The notes beneath the pieces are model-generated. The model saw only the letters and a program-made list of their open reading frames with translations. It had not been told where the DNA came from and did not search any database. This document shows, in pieces, positions 1-8,811 of a stretch of 64,000 nucleotides of DNA (its first letter is position 1; each line of letters opens with the position of its first letter). Both the position numbers and the translations under genes were made by a program. Origin of the DNA: an uncultured Tropicimonas sp. (GTDB taxonomy: Bacteria; Pseudomonadota; Alphaproteobacteria; Rhodobacterales; Rhodobacteraceae); assembly GCA_947497945.1 (NCBI GenBank), contig CANMIP010000021.1, forward strand, positions 49,613 to 113,612, read 5' to 3'.

Positions 1-1
1 C

Positions 2-367
2 ATCTCCGGCTATGGCCACCGCTTCCACAAGCCAAACGATCCGCGCGCGCCACGCCTGATGGCGCTTGTCCGCGAGGCCGCCGCCGAGGGCGCCGTCTCG
101 GGCCGTTTCGCCGAGATCGGCGAGGCAGTGCAGGCCGAGCTTGGCCGCCAGCGCGGTGACCGTCCCATCGCGATGAATATCGACGGCTCGACCGCCGTGA
201 TCTTCTGCGAGCTGGGCTTCCCGGCGCCGCTCGCGCGCGGGTTCTTCTGCCTCTCGCGCTCTGTCGGCGTGCTCGCCCATGGCTGGGAACAGATGCAGCA
301 GGGCGGCCGCAACAAGGGCCCGATGCCGCCGAGCTACCTGCCGAAATACGTCCCCCAGCCCGAGTGA
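2..367 (+). CDS. Citrate synthase / citryl-CoA lyase-like protein, C-terminal part
   Basis: The reading frame is already open at base 2, so only the last 121 residues of a larger protein are visible. Its first visible residues, SGYGHRFHKPNDPRA, match the GxGHRxHKxxDPRA signature of the citrate-synthase fold (small-domain active site, including the catalytic His). The C-terminal part (NIDGSTAVIFCELGFP ... GVLAHGWEQ) is also typical of this fold and of citryl-CoA-lyase-type relatives. The family condenses or cleaves acyl-CoA with a 2-oxoacid; which direction applies here cannot be read. The stop overlaps a possible GTG start of the next gene, so it probably heads or belongs to the same operon. 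Family call fairly sure, specific activity unknown. Confidence 0.72.
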   Translation: MSGYGHRFHKPNDPRAPRLMALVREAAAEGAVSGRFAEIGEAVQAELGRQRGDRPIAMNIDGSTAVIFCELGFPAPLARGFFCLSRSVGVLAHGWEQMQQGGRNKGPMPPSYLPKYVPQPE

Positions 368-372
368 TCCCC

Positions 373-1539
373 ATGGACTTCCCGCTGAAAATCGGACTGA
401 TCGGCTGTGGCCGCATCAGCGACATCTACCTTCAGAACTGCAAGACTTTTGCCGAGCTGGAGGTGGTCGCTTGCGGCAGCCTTGACCTTGCGGAGGCGCA
501 GGCCAAGGCCGCGCAATGGGGCATCCCGAAGGCCTGCACGCCCGAAGAAATCCTCGCCGACCCGGCGATCGACTGTATCCTCAACCTGACCATCCCGGCG
601 GCCCACGCGCCCATCGAGCTGGCCGCGCTTGAAGCAGGCAAGCATGTCTATTCGGAGAAACCGCTGGCGACCAACACGCGCGACGGCGCCAAGGTGCTGG
701 CGCTGGCCCGACAAAAGGGCCTCTACGTGGGCAACGCGCCCGACACTTTCCTCGGTGGCCGCTGGCAGACCATGCGCCGGCTCATCGACGAAGGCGCCAT
801 CGGCAAGCCCACCGGCGTGATGGCGTTCGTCGGCACCCATGGCACCGAACGCCACCACCCTAACCCGGATTTCTACTATGCGGAGGGCGGCGGCCCGCTG
901 CTCGATCTCGGCCCCTATTACCTGACCGCGATGGTCTTCCTTCTTGGCCCGATCTCCCGCGTCGCCGGCATGGGGCGCAAGACCTTCGACAAGCGCCTGA
1001 TCGAGAACGGACCCCGCAATGGCGAATGGATGCCGGTCGAGGTGGACACGCATTCGCTGAGCTTGCTGGAATTTGCCTCTGGCGTGATCGGCTCGATGAC
1101 CATGAGCTTCGATATCTGGGACAGCGAAACCCCGCGTTTCGAGATCTATGGCGAGGATGGCACGATCTGTATCCCCGATCCGGACCCGGTCTATGGCGCC
1201 AACCGCTTCGAAGGCGAAGTCTGGATCCGCACGCGGGAGACCTCCCGCTGGTCGCACCAGCCCCGCCCGACCGGACGCGACAGCTGGGCCGTGGCCGATA
1301 ACCATCACGGCTATAACGACAATTTCCGCGGTCTGGGCCTGCTCGACATGGCCTATGCCATCCGCGACGGCCGCCCGGCGCGTGCCTCCGGCGAGATGGC
1401 GCAGCATGTGCTCGACGTGATGGAGGCCATCGATCGCGCGCCTGCCATGGGCGTCTACCAGGAGATCGGCTCCAGCTGCGCCCTGCCCGAAATGCTGCCC
1501 CCCAACTTCCCCCACCCCGAAAAGGCTGTCGTAAAATGA
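373..1539 (+). CDS. Gfo/Idh/MocA family NAD(P)-dependent oxidoreductase (first of three)
   Basis: A 388-residue protein with the Rossmann signature GLIGCGRIS near residue 10 and the family's EKP motif (SEKPLA) near residue 97, which carries the catalytic Lys. The C-terminal substrate domain contains GGGPLLDLGPYY, where many relatives have a His after D-x-G, so the active-site details may differ. Members oxidise or reduce sugars, inositols and their derivatives. ATG at 373 was chosen; a GTG at 364 overlapping the upstream TGA would add three residues and permit translational coupling. The 3' end overlaps the next gene by 4 bp. Substrate unknown. It is more distant from the two downstream paralogues than they are from each other. 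Confidence 0.88.
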   Translation: MDFPLKIGLIGCGRISDIYLQNCKTFAELEVVACGSLDLAEAQAKAAQWGIPKACTPEEILADPAIDCILNLTIPAAHAPIELAALEAGKHVYSEKPLATNTRDGAKVLALARQKGLYVGNAPDTFLGGRWQTMRRLIDEGAIGKPTGVMAFVGTHGTERHHPNPDFYYAEGGGPLLDLGPYYLTAMVFLLGPISRVAGMGRKTFDKRLIENGPRNGEWMPVEVDTHSLSLLEFASGVIGSMTMSFDIWDSETPRFEIYGEDGTICIPDPDPVYGANRFEGEVWIRTRETSRWSHQPRPTGRDSWAVADNHHGYNDNFRGLGLLDMAYAIRDGRPARASGEMAQHVLDVMEAIDRAPAMGVYQEIGSSCALPEMLPPNFPHPEKAVVK

Positions 1540-2207
1540 CCGTCACCAATCTCGATATCGCCAAGCCCTTCTTCCCTGTGAAATTCGTCGAAGACGAGGC
1601 GGAATACAGAATCACCGACCGGGTGATCGTGCTGAATCTCGGCGCGGAACCGGTGCAGGTCGAAGACCAGCAGCTCAGGCCGCTCAATTCGGTGATCCTT
1701 GCCCGGACAACGGTCCGCAATATCGAGCGCATCGTCGTGGTCGAGGAGTTCGACAGCCATGACAGCGATGACGCGCTCTATGCCCGGGTCAAGGAGGTCT
1801 GGCCCTCGGCCTATGATGTGCGCAAGGAAGAGCGGCTGCGCGGCGTGAGCCATTACATGGGGCAGAAGACCTATATCGGCAATATCGGCCTCAACATGTA
1901 TCATTCCGGCACGGTCCCGCTGAAGGTCGGCCTGCACAGGGATCACGTGTTCTGCCCGGTGGACGGGTTCCGCGAGGTCCACACCCAGATCGTCGGCTTC
2001 GGCAAGATGCAGCAATGCCATGAGCAGGATGTCTCCACGCTCTACTGGGAGGAGATGATGGGGCCGGGCACCACGCATCGCCCGATGTATGACGCGGCGG
2101 GCAACTACCCCTGGCATCAATACGAGACGGTGACGCCGTCGATCTTCATGGCGGTCGAGTTCATCCCCGAAGGGGTGACGGTGCCGGGCATGGAGGGACA
2201 CGCATGA
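1536..2207 (+). CDS. Conserved protein of unknown function, possibly cupin-like
   Basis: A 223-residue protein with no signal peptide or membrane segment. It is acidic, rich in beta-type hydrophobic alternation and contains several His residues (GLHRDHVF, VHTQIVGFGK, QCHEQD, HRPMYDAAGNYPWHQYE) that could bind metal, as in a cupin or epimerase-like fold. I do not recognise the family with certainty. It overlaps its neighbours by 4 bp on both sides (ATGA junctions), so it is translated together with the oxidoreductases and probably acts on the same substrate, for example as an isomerase, lactonase or dioxygenase-like step. That role is inference only. Confidence 0.6.
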   Translation: MTVTNLDIAKPFFPVKFVEDEAEYRITDRVIVLNLGAEPVQVEDQQLRPLNSVILARTTVRNIERIVVVEEFDSHDSDDALYARVKEVWPSAYDVRKEERLRGVSHYMGQKTYIGNIGLNMYHSGTVPLKVGLHRDHVFCPVDGFREVHTQIVGFGKMQQCHEQDVSTLYWEEMMGPGTTHRPMYDAAGNYPWHQYETVTPSIFMAVEFIPEGVTVPGMEGHA

Positions 2208-3415
2208 CGGCGTTGCTCCCGGCGGATCCCTTTGACGGCCCGTTCCCGCGGCTCGGGCGTCGGCTTCGGCTCGGCATTGTCGGCGGCGGGCGGATTGCCG
2301 GCACGCAGGCGATGGCGGCGCGGATGACCGATCGCTGGGAGGTCGTGGCCGGCGCGCTCTCCTCGGACCCGGACAAGGCGCGGGCGCGCGGGGCGGAGTG
2401 GTACCTGCCGCCCGAGCGCTGCTATGCGAGCTTCAACGACATGGCCGAGGCGGAAGCGGCGCGGACGGATGGCGTGGACGCGGTGATGATCACCACGCCG
2501 AACCATGTCCATTTCGCCGCCGCGAAGGCCTTCCTCGCGGCCGGGATCGACGTGCTCTGCGACAAGCCGCTGACCAATGAGGTGGCCGAGGCCGAGGAAC
2601 TGGTCCGGCTCGCGGAGGCCTCGGGGCTGGTCTTCGCCGTTGGCTACGCGATGTCCTGCTTCCCGATGATCCGGCAGGCGCAGCGGATCGTGGCCGAGGG
2701 CGGCCTTGGCCGGATCAACCAGGTCCATGTCGAGTTCCTGCAGGACTGGATGACCCCGCCCGAAAGCGCCGAGGCCGAGCATGTGAAATGGCGGCTGGAC
2801 CCTTTGAGATCGGGCGCGACGAGCTGTGTCGGCGATATCGGCACCCATGCGGCGCATCTGGCGAGCCTCGTCTCGGGGTTGGCGCTGACGCATCTGCGCG
2901 CCGAGTTTCATGTCTGCGGCGCGCCCAAGCCGCTGGAAGACACCGCCTTCATGTTCACGCGCTATGACGGGGATGTGCCGGGCACGCTGATGGCGACGCG
3001 TCTCGCGCCGGGCAATCGCGGCGGGCTGCGCTTGCGGATCTTCGGCAGCGAGGGCGGGCTGGAATGGGACCTGGAGAGCTCGGAGCTGTTGAAATTCAAC
3101 CGCTTCGGGGAGCCGGACCGGGTGCTCAGTCGCGGCCACGGCCATGGTATCTCGCCCGAGGTCGAGCGGTTTGTCCGCACCGGCCGGGGCTTCCCGGAAG
3201 GGATCATCGAGGCCTGGGCCAATCTCTATACCGAATTTGCGATGGCGGTCGCTGCGCGGCGCGACGGCCTCGCGCCCCCGGAGGGCTGGTTGGCCTATCC
3301 GACCGTGCGCGAGGGCGCCGATGGCGTTCGTTTCATCGCCGCTGCGGTCCGGTCCTCGCAAGCGGGCGGCGCCTGGACAGAACTGGACCCGGAAGGAGAC
3401 CCCGAGAATGTATGA
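2204..3415 (+). CDS. Gfo/Idh/MocA family oxidoreductase (second, paralogue A)
   Basis: A 403-residue protein with nucleotide-binding motif LGIVGGGRIAGTQ, EKP-type motif CDKPLT near residue 122, and the substrate-domain motif GDIGTHAAHL. It begins inside the stop of the preceding gene (ATGA) and overlaps the next gene by 8 bp. It is clearly a paralogue of the next gene: both share the G-GGGR start, a WKxDP-like WRLDP segment, GDIGTHA, FHVCGxxKPLED/KPMED and the ending GGAW. Such pairs often act sequentially, oxidising then reducing at different positions of a sugar or cyclitol. Substrate not determinable from sequence. Confidence 0.88.
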   Translation: MTALLPADPFDGPFPRLGRRLRLGIVGGGRIAGTQAMAARMTDRWEVVAGALSSDPDKARARGAEWYLPPERCYASFNDMAEAEAARTDGVDAVMITTPNHVHFAAAKAFLAAGIDVLCDKPLTNEVAEAEELVRLAEASGLVFAVGYAMSCFPMIRQAQRIVAEGGLGRINQVHVEFLQDWMTPPESAEAEHVKWRLDPLRSGATSCVGDIGTHAAHLASLVSGLALTHLRAEFHVCGAPKPLEDTAFMFTRYDGDVPGTLMATRLAPGNRGGLRLRIFGSEGGLEWDLESSELLKFNRFGEPDRVLSRGHGHGISPEVERFVRTGRGFPEGIIEAWANLYTEFAMAVAARRDGLAPPEGWLAYPTVREGADGVRFIAAAVRSSQAGGAWTELDPEGDPENV

Positions 3416-4586
3416 GCAAAGCAAAGCGGCCTATCCGGCGGCCGGGCGACGGCTCCGTCTCGGAATGGTCGGCGGTGGCCGCAAGGCGCTGGTGGGACGG
3501 TGGCATGCCGGCGGGGCGCGGCTGTCAGGGCGTTGGGATATCGTGGCTGGCGCCTTGTCCTCCGATCCCGAGACAGCCGCGCTGTCGGGGCAGGATTGGG
3601 GGCTGGACGCGGAGCGCAGCTATTCCGATTTCCGTGACATGGCGGCCACCGAGGCCGCCCGCGCGGACGGGGTCGATGCGGTGTCGATCTGCACGCCCAA
3701 CCACACCCATCGCGAGATTGCCGAAGCCTTCATGGCGCAGGGCATCGACGTGATCTGCGACAAACCCGTGGCGCTGACGCTGGCGGATTGCGATGCGCTC
3801 GAAGAGGCGCGCCGCGCGTCCGGTGTCACTTTTGCCGTGACCTATCCCTACGCCTTCCACCCGATGGTGGTGCAGGCGCGCGAGATGATCGCCGACGGGG
3901 CTGTCGGGGCCATTCGCCAGGTGATGATCGAATATATCCAGGATGGACGCACCGGCGCCTTTGATCCGTCGATCAAGCAGCTGAAATGGCGGCTCGATCC
4001 TGCCAAGGGCGGGCGAACGGCCACCACCGGCGATATCGGCACCCATGCGCTGCACCTGCTGGAATTCGTGACCGGCGAGCGCGTGGCCCGGCTGCGGGCG
4101 GATTTCCATGTCTGTGGCGGCGAGAAGCCGATGGAGGACACGTCCTTCATCAATCTCGCGCTGGCCAACGGCGCGCCCGGAATGATGTGGCTCAGCCAGG
4201 CCGCGGCCGGCAAGAGCAGCGGCCTGACGCTTCGGGTCTTTGGCCAGACCGGCTGCCTGGAATGGCGCCAGGACTGTCCCGAGCGGTTGCAATACAGCCC
4301 GCTGGGCGCGCCGCAACAGGTCTACACGCGCGGCGCCGGGGCGGGGATCTCTCCGGCCGCCGAGCGGATGATCCGCATGCCGCGCGGCCATGGCGAGGCG
4401 CTCTCCGACGCCTGGGCCAATCTCTATGTCGAATGCGCCGTGGCGATCGAAGCGCGCCGCAAGGGCGAGGCTCTGCCCGAGGGGCTGCTCAACCTGCCTG
4501 GCCTTCCGGAAGGCCGCCGGGGTGTCGCGTTTTTCCATGCGGCGGCGGACAGCAATGACGGCGGCGGGGCCTGGGTCGAAATCTGA
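3408..4586 (+). CDS. Gfo/Idh/MocA family oxidoreductase (third, paralogue B)
   Basis: A 392-residue protein starting MYEQSK at ATG 3408, inside the end of paralogue A; the open frame extends further upstream but that part is a shadow of the preceding gene. Motifs: LGMVGGGRKALVG for NAD(P), CDKPVA for the catalytic Lys region, GDIGTHALHL in the substrate domain. The first Gly-rich loop differs from paralogue A (RKALVG versus RIAGTQ), so cofactor or substrate preference may have shifted. It is the last gene before a 104-bp gap that carries a promoter-like sequence and a long palindrome. Confidence 0.87.
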   Translation: MYEQSKAAYPAAGRRLRLGMVGGGRKALVGRWHAGGARLSGRWDIVAGALSSDPETAALSGQDWGLDAERSYSDFRDMAATEAARADGVDAVSICTPNHTHREIAEAFMAQGIDVICDKPVALTLADCDALEEARRASGVTFAVTYPYAFHPMVVQAREMIADGAVGAIRQVMIEYIQDGRTGAFDPSIKQLKWRLDPAKGGRTATTGDIGTHALHLLEFVTGERVARLRADFHVCGGEKPMEDTSFINLALANGAPGMMWLSQAAAGKSSGLTLRVFGQTGCLEWRQDCPERLQYSPLGAPQQVYTRGAGAGISPAAERMIRMPRGHGEALSDAWANLYVECAVAIEARRKGEALPEGLLNLPGLPEGRRGVAFFHAAADSNDGGGAWVEI

Positions 4587-4609
4587 GGCCGCCGCTGGCT
4601 TCAGGGTTG

Positions 4610-4643
4610 TTGATAATTTCCAAAATATCTGATATTTTGGAAA
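4610..4643 (+). promoter_or_regulatory. Promoter overlapped by a 27-bp palindromic operator
   Basis: TTTCCAAAATATC (4617-4629) and GATATTTTGGAAA (4631-4643) form a perfect 13-bp inverted repeat around one central base. The AT-rich block stands out in GC-rich surroundings. A sigma70-like pair, TTGATA (4610-4615) and TATTTT (4633-4638) with a 17-bp spacer, is embedded in it, so a bound repressor would cover the promoter. There is no T-run and no real loop, so a terminator is unlikely. TTTCC/GGAAA half sites resemble operators of IclR- or GntR-type regulators, but no regulator gene lies beside it. Confidence 0.62.
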
Positions 4644-4690
4644 ATGAATGAGCATCCTGTCAAAGGATGCGACTGTAGGAGGAACCAGAA

Positions 4691-5605
4691 ATGACTGATG
4701 GTGCCGATGGAACGGGAGGCGAATCCCTGTATTCGCTGGCCCATCTGACATTGATCAACGCGACCGCGCCGGAGCTTGTCTATATCGCCGCGCGGGCGGG
4801 CTACGACTCGGTGAGCCCGCGATTCATTCCAATGAATGTCCCGGGCGAGTTCAGCCCGTCGCCGGTCTCCAAGGACCAGGTACAGGCCACGAAGACGGCG
4901 CTGGCGACGACCGGGCTTTCCGTGCTCGATGTCGAGCTGGCGCGGATCACCGAGGATTGCGACCCGCGCAGTTTTGAGCGCGCGCTGGAACTGGGCGGCG
5001 AGCTGAACGCCAAGCGGATGATCATGTCCGCCTGGACCAACACCCGCGACGACCGCAATTTCCTCGTCGACTGCTATGCCGAGACCTGCGAGCTGGCCGA
5101 GCCTTACGGGCTGACAGTGGATCTCGAATTCCCCAGCTTCTCGCGCCTGCGCAACCTGGACGAGGCGTTGGACATCGTCCGCGCCGCGGACAAGCCCAAT
5201 GCCGGCATCCTCGTGGACACGCTCTACCTGCACCTCTCCCGCGTCGATATCGGCGAGCTGCTGCACGTGCCGGGCGAGCTGTTCCACTTCCTGCATATTT
5301 CGGACTGCCTGCCGGGCATTGCCGACACGCGCGAGGGCATGATCCAGCTTGCCCGCGACGCGCGGCTCTATCCGGGCGAGGGCTGGATCGACTTCGCCGG
5401 GATCATCGAACGCATGCCGCCGGTGGATTATTCCATCGAGCTGCCCAACCAGTCGCGCGTGGCCGAGCTTGGCTACGAGGAACACGCCCGACGCTGCCTG
5501 CAACATGCCAAGAAGACCTTCGGCGACGCGCGGTCCCACCGCCGCATGCCCGACCTGGCTGCCATTCAAGGACAAGAGGATAACCATGGCCAAAGAGCTC
5601 ACTGA
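4691..5605 (+). CDS. Sugar phosphate isomerase/epimerase-like TIM barrel (AP endonuclease family 2 fold)
   Basis: A 304-residue protein with a strong Shine-Dalgarno AGGAGG (4676-4681) nine bases before ATG. Segments such as ELVYIAARAGYDSV near the N-terminus, VDLEFPSF mid-protein, GILVDTLYLHLS, LFHFLHISD and YPGEGWIDF are the metal- and substrate-binding strands of the xylose-isomerase-like barrel (Glu, Asp, His, Glu pattern). Relatives include inosose dehydratase (IolE), hydroxypyruvate isomerase and sugar epimerases. It opens the second transcription unit of the cluster and its 3' end overlaps the next gene by 20 bp. The exact reaction is not predictable. Confidence 0.82.
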   Translation: MTDGADGTGGESLYSLAHLTLINATAPELVYIAARAGYDSVSPRFIPMNVPGEFSPSPVSKDQVQATKTALATTGLSVLDVELARITEDCDPRSFERALELGGELNAKRMIMSAWTNTRDDRNFLVDCYAETCELAEPYGLTVDLEFPSFSRLRNLDEALDIVRAADKPNAGILVDTLYLHLSRVDIGELLHVPGELFHFLHISDCLPGIADTREGMIQLARDARLYPGEGWIDFAGIIERMPPVDYSIELPNQSRVAELGYEEHARRCLQHAKKTFGDARSHRRMPDLAAIQGQEDNHGQRAH

Positions 5606-6995
5606 AGAAGAACGCGCCCTGGCCGCCGAGATGCTGCAGCGCGCCCGCGCGGCGATGGCTGAGATCGAGGATTGGAGCCAGGCGGATCTCGACCGGCTCG
5701 CACAGGCCATCGCCTGGTATGCCGGCAACGAGGCGACCTTTACCCGGCTGGCCCATCAGGGCGTGGATGAAAGCGGCATTGGCGACCGGGAACGGCGCCC
5801 GGCCAAGCGGTTCAAGATCCACATGGTGCTGCGCGACGTGTTGCGCACGCCCTCGACCGGGATTGTCGAAACCGATGAGGCCAAGGGGCTGGTGAAATAC
5901 GCCAAGCCGGCCGGTGTCATCGCCTCGCTGATCCCGATGACCAATCCGGCAATGACTCCGCCGGTGACCGGCGTCTCCTCGGCGAACGCCCGCAACGCGG
6001 TGATTTTCTCCCCCCATCCGCGTACCGCAGGAACGACCTATGAAATGGTCGAGATCATGCGGGCGGCCTGTCGCGCCGTGGGGGCGCCGGAGGATCTCTT
6101 CCAGTCGATCCGCCAGCCCTCGATCCCGCTCACGCAGCACCTGATGGAGATCTGTGACCTGACGCTGGCCACCGGCGGCAAGCCGATGGTCAAGGCGGCC
6201 TATTCCTCGGGCAAGCCGGCCTACGGTGTCGGCGCGGGCAACAGCTCGATCGTCATCGACGAGACCGCGGATATCGAGATCGCGGCCGAGAATACGCGGA
6301 TTTCCAAGACCTCCGACTACGGCTCGGGCTGCTCGGCGGATGGCAATATCATCATCCAGCGCTCGATCTATGATCGGATGGTCAAGGCACTGGAGGCCGA
6401 GGGCGGCTATCTGTGCAATAGCGAAGAGAAGGCCAAGCTCGAAGCCGCGATGTGGGACGAGAAGGGCAACCGCACCTTCCCGACCATCGCTTGCCCGCCG
6501 CAGCAGACGGCGGATGTGGCCGGGTTCTCTGTTCCGGAGGACAGGAAATTCCTCATGGTCGAAAACCAGGGGCAGATCGGGCCGGAGCATAAATTCTCGA
6601 AAGAGAAGTTGACCACGGTCATGGCGCTCTATCATTTCGAGGATTTCGACGACGCGCTCGAAACCGTCCGCAAGATCTACAATACCGGCGGCAAGGGCCA
6701 TTCCTGCGGGATCTACTCCCACAACGACGCCAATATCGATGCGCTGGCACGTGTTGCGCCGGTCAGCCGAATGATGGTGCGGCAGCCGCAATCGAAGGCG
6801 AATGCGGGCGCTTGGACCAACGGGATGCCGATGACCTCGAGCCTCGGTTGCGGGATCTGGGGCGGCAATATCACCAATGAGAACGTCACCATGAAACACA
6901 TGATGAACTACACCTGGGTCAGCCGCCCGATCCCCGAAGACCGGCCCTGCGAAGAGGAGCTGTTCGGTGAGTTCTATGGCAAGGAGATCGGATGA
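5586..6995 (+). CDS. CoA-acylating aldehyde dehydrogenase
   Basis: A 469-residue member of the acylating (EutE/AdhE/SauS-like) branch of aldehyde dehydrogenases, which convert an aldehyde to an acyl-CoA with NAD(P). Motifs: ASLIPMTNPAMTP (cofactor region), ARNAVIFSPHPR, and the catalytic Cys in YGSGCSADGN at about residue 249. The general-base Glu of hydrolytic ALDHs is not apparent, as expected for acylating enzymes. ATG 5586 lies inside the preceding gene; the stop overlaps the next start (ATGATG). Sulfoacetaldehyde, succinate semialdehyde or a short aldehyde from the neighbouring thiamine enzyme are all conceivable substrates. Confidence 0.8.
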   Translation: MAKELTEEERALAAEMLQRARAAMAEIEDWSQADLDRLAQAIAWYAGNEATFTRLAHQGVDESGIGDRERRPAKRFKIHMVLRDVLRTPSTGIVETDEAKGLVKYAKPAGVIASLIPMTNPAMTPPVTGVSSANARNAVIFSPHPRTAGTTYEMVEIMRAACRAVGAPEDLFQSIRQPSIPLTQHLMEICDLTLATGGKPMVKAAYSSGKPAYGVGAGNSSIVIDETADIEIAAENTRISKTSDYGSGCSADGNIIIQRSIYDRMVKALEAEGGYLCNSEEKAKLEAAMWDEKGNRTFPTIACPPQQTADVAGFSVPEDRKFLMVENQGQIGPEHKFSKEKLTTVMALYHFEDFDDALETVRKIYNTGGKGHSCGIYSHNDANIDALARVAPVSRMMVRQPQSKANAGAWTNGMPMTSSLGCGIWGGNITNENVTMKHMMNYTWVSRPIPEDRPCEEELFGEFYGKEIG

Positions 6996-8773
6996 TGGCT
7001 GACAAGACCGTTGCGGAACATATCGTCGACTTCCTTGAGCGGCGCGAGGTCAAACATGTCTTCGGGCTCTGCGGGCACACGAATATCGCCGTGCTCGCGG
7101 CGCTGGAGACGAGCCCGATCGATTTCGTGACCGTGCGCCACGAGCAGATCGCCAGCCACGCCGCCGATGCTTATGCCCGCGTGCAGGGCAGGGCGTCTGT
7201 TGTGCTGTCGCATCTCTCGCCGGGCCTGACCAATTGCGCGACCGGTGTCGCCAACGCGGCGCTGGACTGCATCCCGATGGTGGTGATCGCCGGCGACATC
7301 CCGACCCATTACTACGGCAAGCACCCGCATCAGGAGGTCAATCTCCACGGCGATGCCCAGCAATACGAGATCTACCGCCCCTTCGTTAAACGCGCCTGGC
7401 GCGTGGACCGGGCGGACCTGATGGCGGATGTGCTGGAGAAGGCCTTCCACCTCGCCGAGAGCGGGCAGCCGGGGCCGGTTCTGGTCAACGTGCCGATGGA
7501 TGTGTTCTCGAAGGTGATCCCGTCGCACACATTCGACCGGCTCAAGGAGAATACCCGCGCGCTGGTCAAACCCTCCATTGACGACGAGACGGCGCGGGCG
7601 ATTGTCGAGCGGCTGGCGAAAGCGGAAGGCCCGGTGATCTATGCCGGTGGCGGCATCCTTCTGGCGAAGGCCTCGGAAGAGCTGCGGGAATTCGTCGACC
7701 ATATGCAGATCCCGGTGGCGCATTCGCTGATGGGCAAGGGGCTTTTGCGCGACGATCACCCGCTGGTGCTCGGCATGACCGGCTTCTGGGGCACGTCGCT
7801 GACCAACCAGGCCTGCCTCGATGCGGATTACATCTTCGCCATCGGCACGCGGTTCAAGGAGGCGGATTGCTCCTCCTGGTATCCGGGCTACACGTTCAAT
7901 ATCGGCGGCGAGACCGACAAGACCAAGGTCATCCATATCGATATCGAACCTTCCGAGATCGGCCGCAACTACCCGACCGAGATCGGCGCCGTGGCCGATG
8001 CGAAGGCGGCGTTGAAGGTGCTGACACGGGTGGCGAAGGAGATGTATCCGGACGGGTTCAAGCGGCCGGAAGTCACGAAGAAGATTGCTGAATTCCGCGC
8101 GGGCTTCAAGGAGGGCAACCGCGAGATGGCGACCTCCTCTGCCTTCCCGATGATGCCCGAACGGATCCTCGCGGACACCCGCGCGGCCCTGCCGGAAGAC
8201 GCGATCATCACCACCGATGTCGGCTGGAACAAGAACGGCGTCGGCCAGCAATTCGACATCCTGACCCCGGGCTCGATCCTGACCCCGGGCGGTTTCGCCA
8301 CGATGGGTTTCGGCCCGCCGGGCGCCATCGGCGCCAAGCTTGCCGCGCCGGATCGCGTGGTGCTCAGCCTCGTCGGCGATGGCGGCTTTGGCCAGAACCC
8401 GGCGATGCTTTCCACGGCGGTGGAACTGGATCTCGCGATCGTCTGGCTGGTGATGAACAACAACGCGTTCGGCACCATCGCCGGGCTGATGAAGGCGCAT
8501 TATGACAGCACCTATGGCGCGTCCTTCCCGGGCTCGGCCGAGGCGCCGACCAACGGGCCGGGCTATGCCGAGATCGCGCGGGCTTACGGTGCCGAGGGCG
8601 TGCGGATCAGCTCTGCCGAGGAGCTTCTGCCGGCGCTGAAGGCGGCCATCGCCAGCGGGCGTCCGACCGTTCTCGATGTGCCGATGATCAACAACCCGAC
8701 GCCGACCACCGGGCATTGGAACATCCTCGACATCTATTCGCCCGATCGGGAGGTCTCCCACGTGGCGACCTGA
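6992..8773 (+). CDS. Thiamine-diphosphate-dependent enzyme of the acetolactate synthase / 2-oxoacid decarboxylase family
   Basis: A 593-residue three-domain protein. The N-terminal Pyr domain has the catalytic Glu in VRHEQIASHAADAYAR (residue 51); the central domain binds a nucleotide in some relatives; the C-terminal PP domain has the Mg-ThDP motif GDGGFGQNP near residue 462 followed by NNNAFG about 25 residues later. The family decarboxylates 2-oxoacids or joins/cleaves C-C bonds (acetolactate synthase, IolD-like hydrolase, sulfoacetaldehyde acetyltransferase). The sequence is not recognisably IolD or Xsc. Overlap with the acylating aldehyde dehydrogenase suggests that its aldehyde product feeds that enzyme (inference). 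Confidence 0.82.
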   Translation: MMADKTVAEHIVDFLERREVKHVFGLCGHTNIAVLAALETSPIDFVTVRHEQIASHAADAYARVQGRASVVLSHLSPGLTNCATGVANAALDCIPMVVIAGDIPTHYYGKHPHQEVNLHGDAQQYEIYRPFVKRAWRVDRADLMADVLEKAFHLAESGQPGPVLVNVPMDVFSKVIPSHTFDRLKENTRALVKPSIDDETARAIVERLAKAEGPVIYAGGGILLAKASEELREFVDHMQIPVAHSLMGKGLLRDDHPLVLGMTGFWGTSLTNQACLDADYIFAIGTRFKEADCSSWYPGYTFNIGGETDKTKVIHIDIEPSEIGRNYPTEIGAVADAKAALKVLTRVAKEMYPDGFKRPEVTKKIAEFRAGFKEGNREMATSSAFPMMPERILADTRAALPEDAIITTDVGWNKNGVGQQFDILTPGSILTPGGFATMGFGPPGAIGAKLAAPDRVVLSLVGDGGFGQNPAMLSTAVELDLAIVWLVMNNNAFGTIAGLMKAHYDSTYGASFPGSAEAPTNGPGYAEIARAYGAEGVRISSAEELLPALKAAIASGRPTVLDVPMINNPTPTTGHWNILDIYSPDREVSHVAT

Positions 8774-8811
8774 GCGGGCGCAGGTCGGAGAGCCGGTAGT
8801 GGCCTATCCGG

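Noticed and set aside
4617..4643. Palindrome read as a transcription terminator of the upstream operon
   Set aside because: Only one base would form the loop, the stem is AT-rich and no T-run follows; an operator explains it better.
6992..8773. Assignment of the ThDP enzyme as Xsc (sulfoacetaldehyde acetyltransferase) or IolD
   Set aside because: The N-terminal region does not resemble either as I know them; only the general family motifs match, so no specific name is given.
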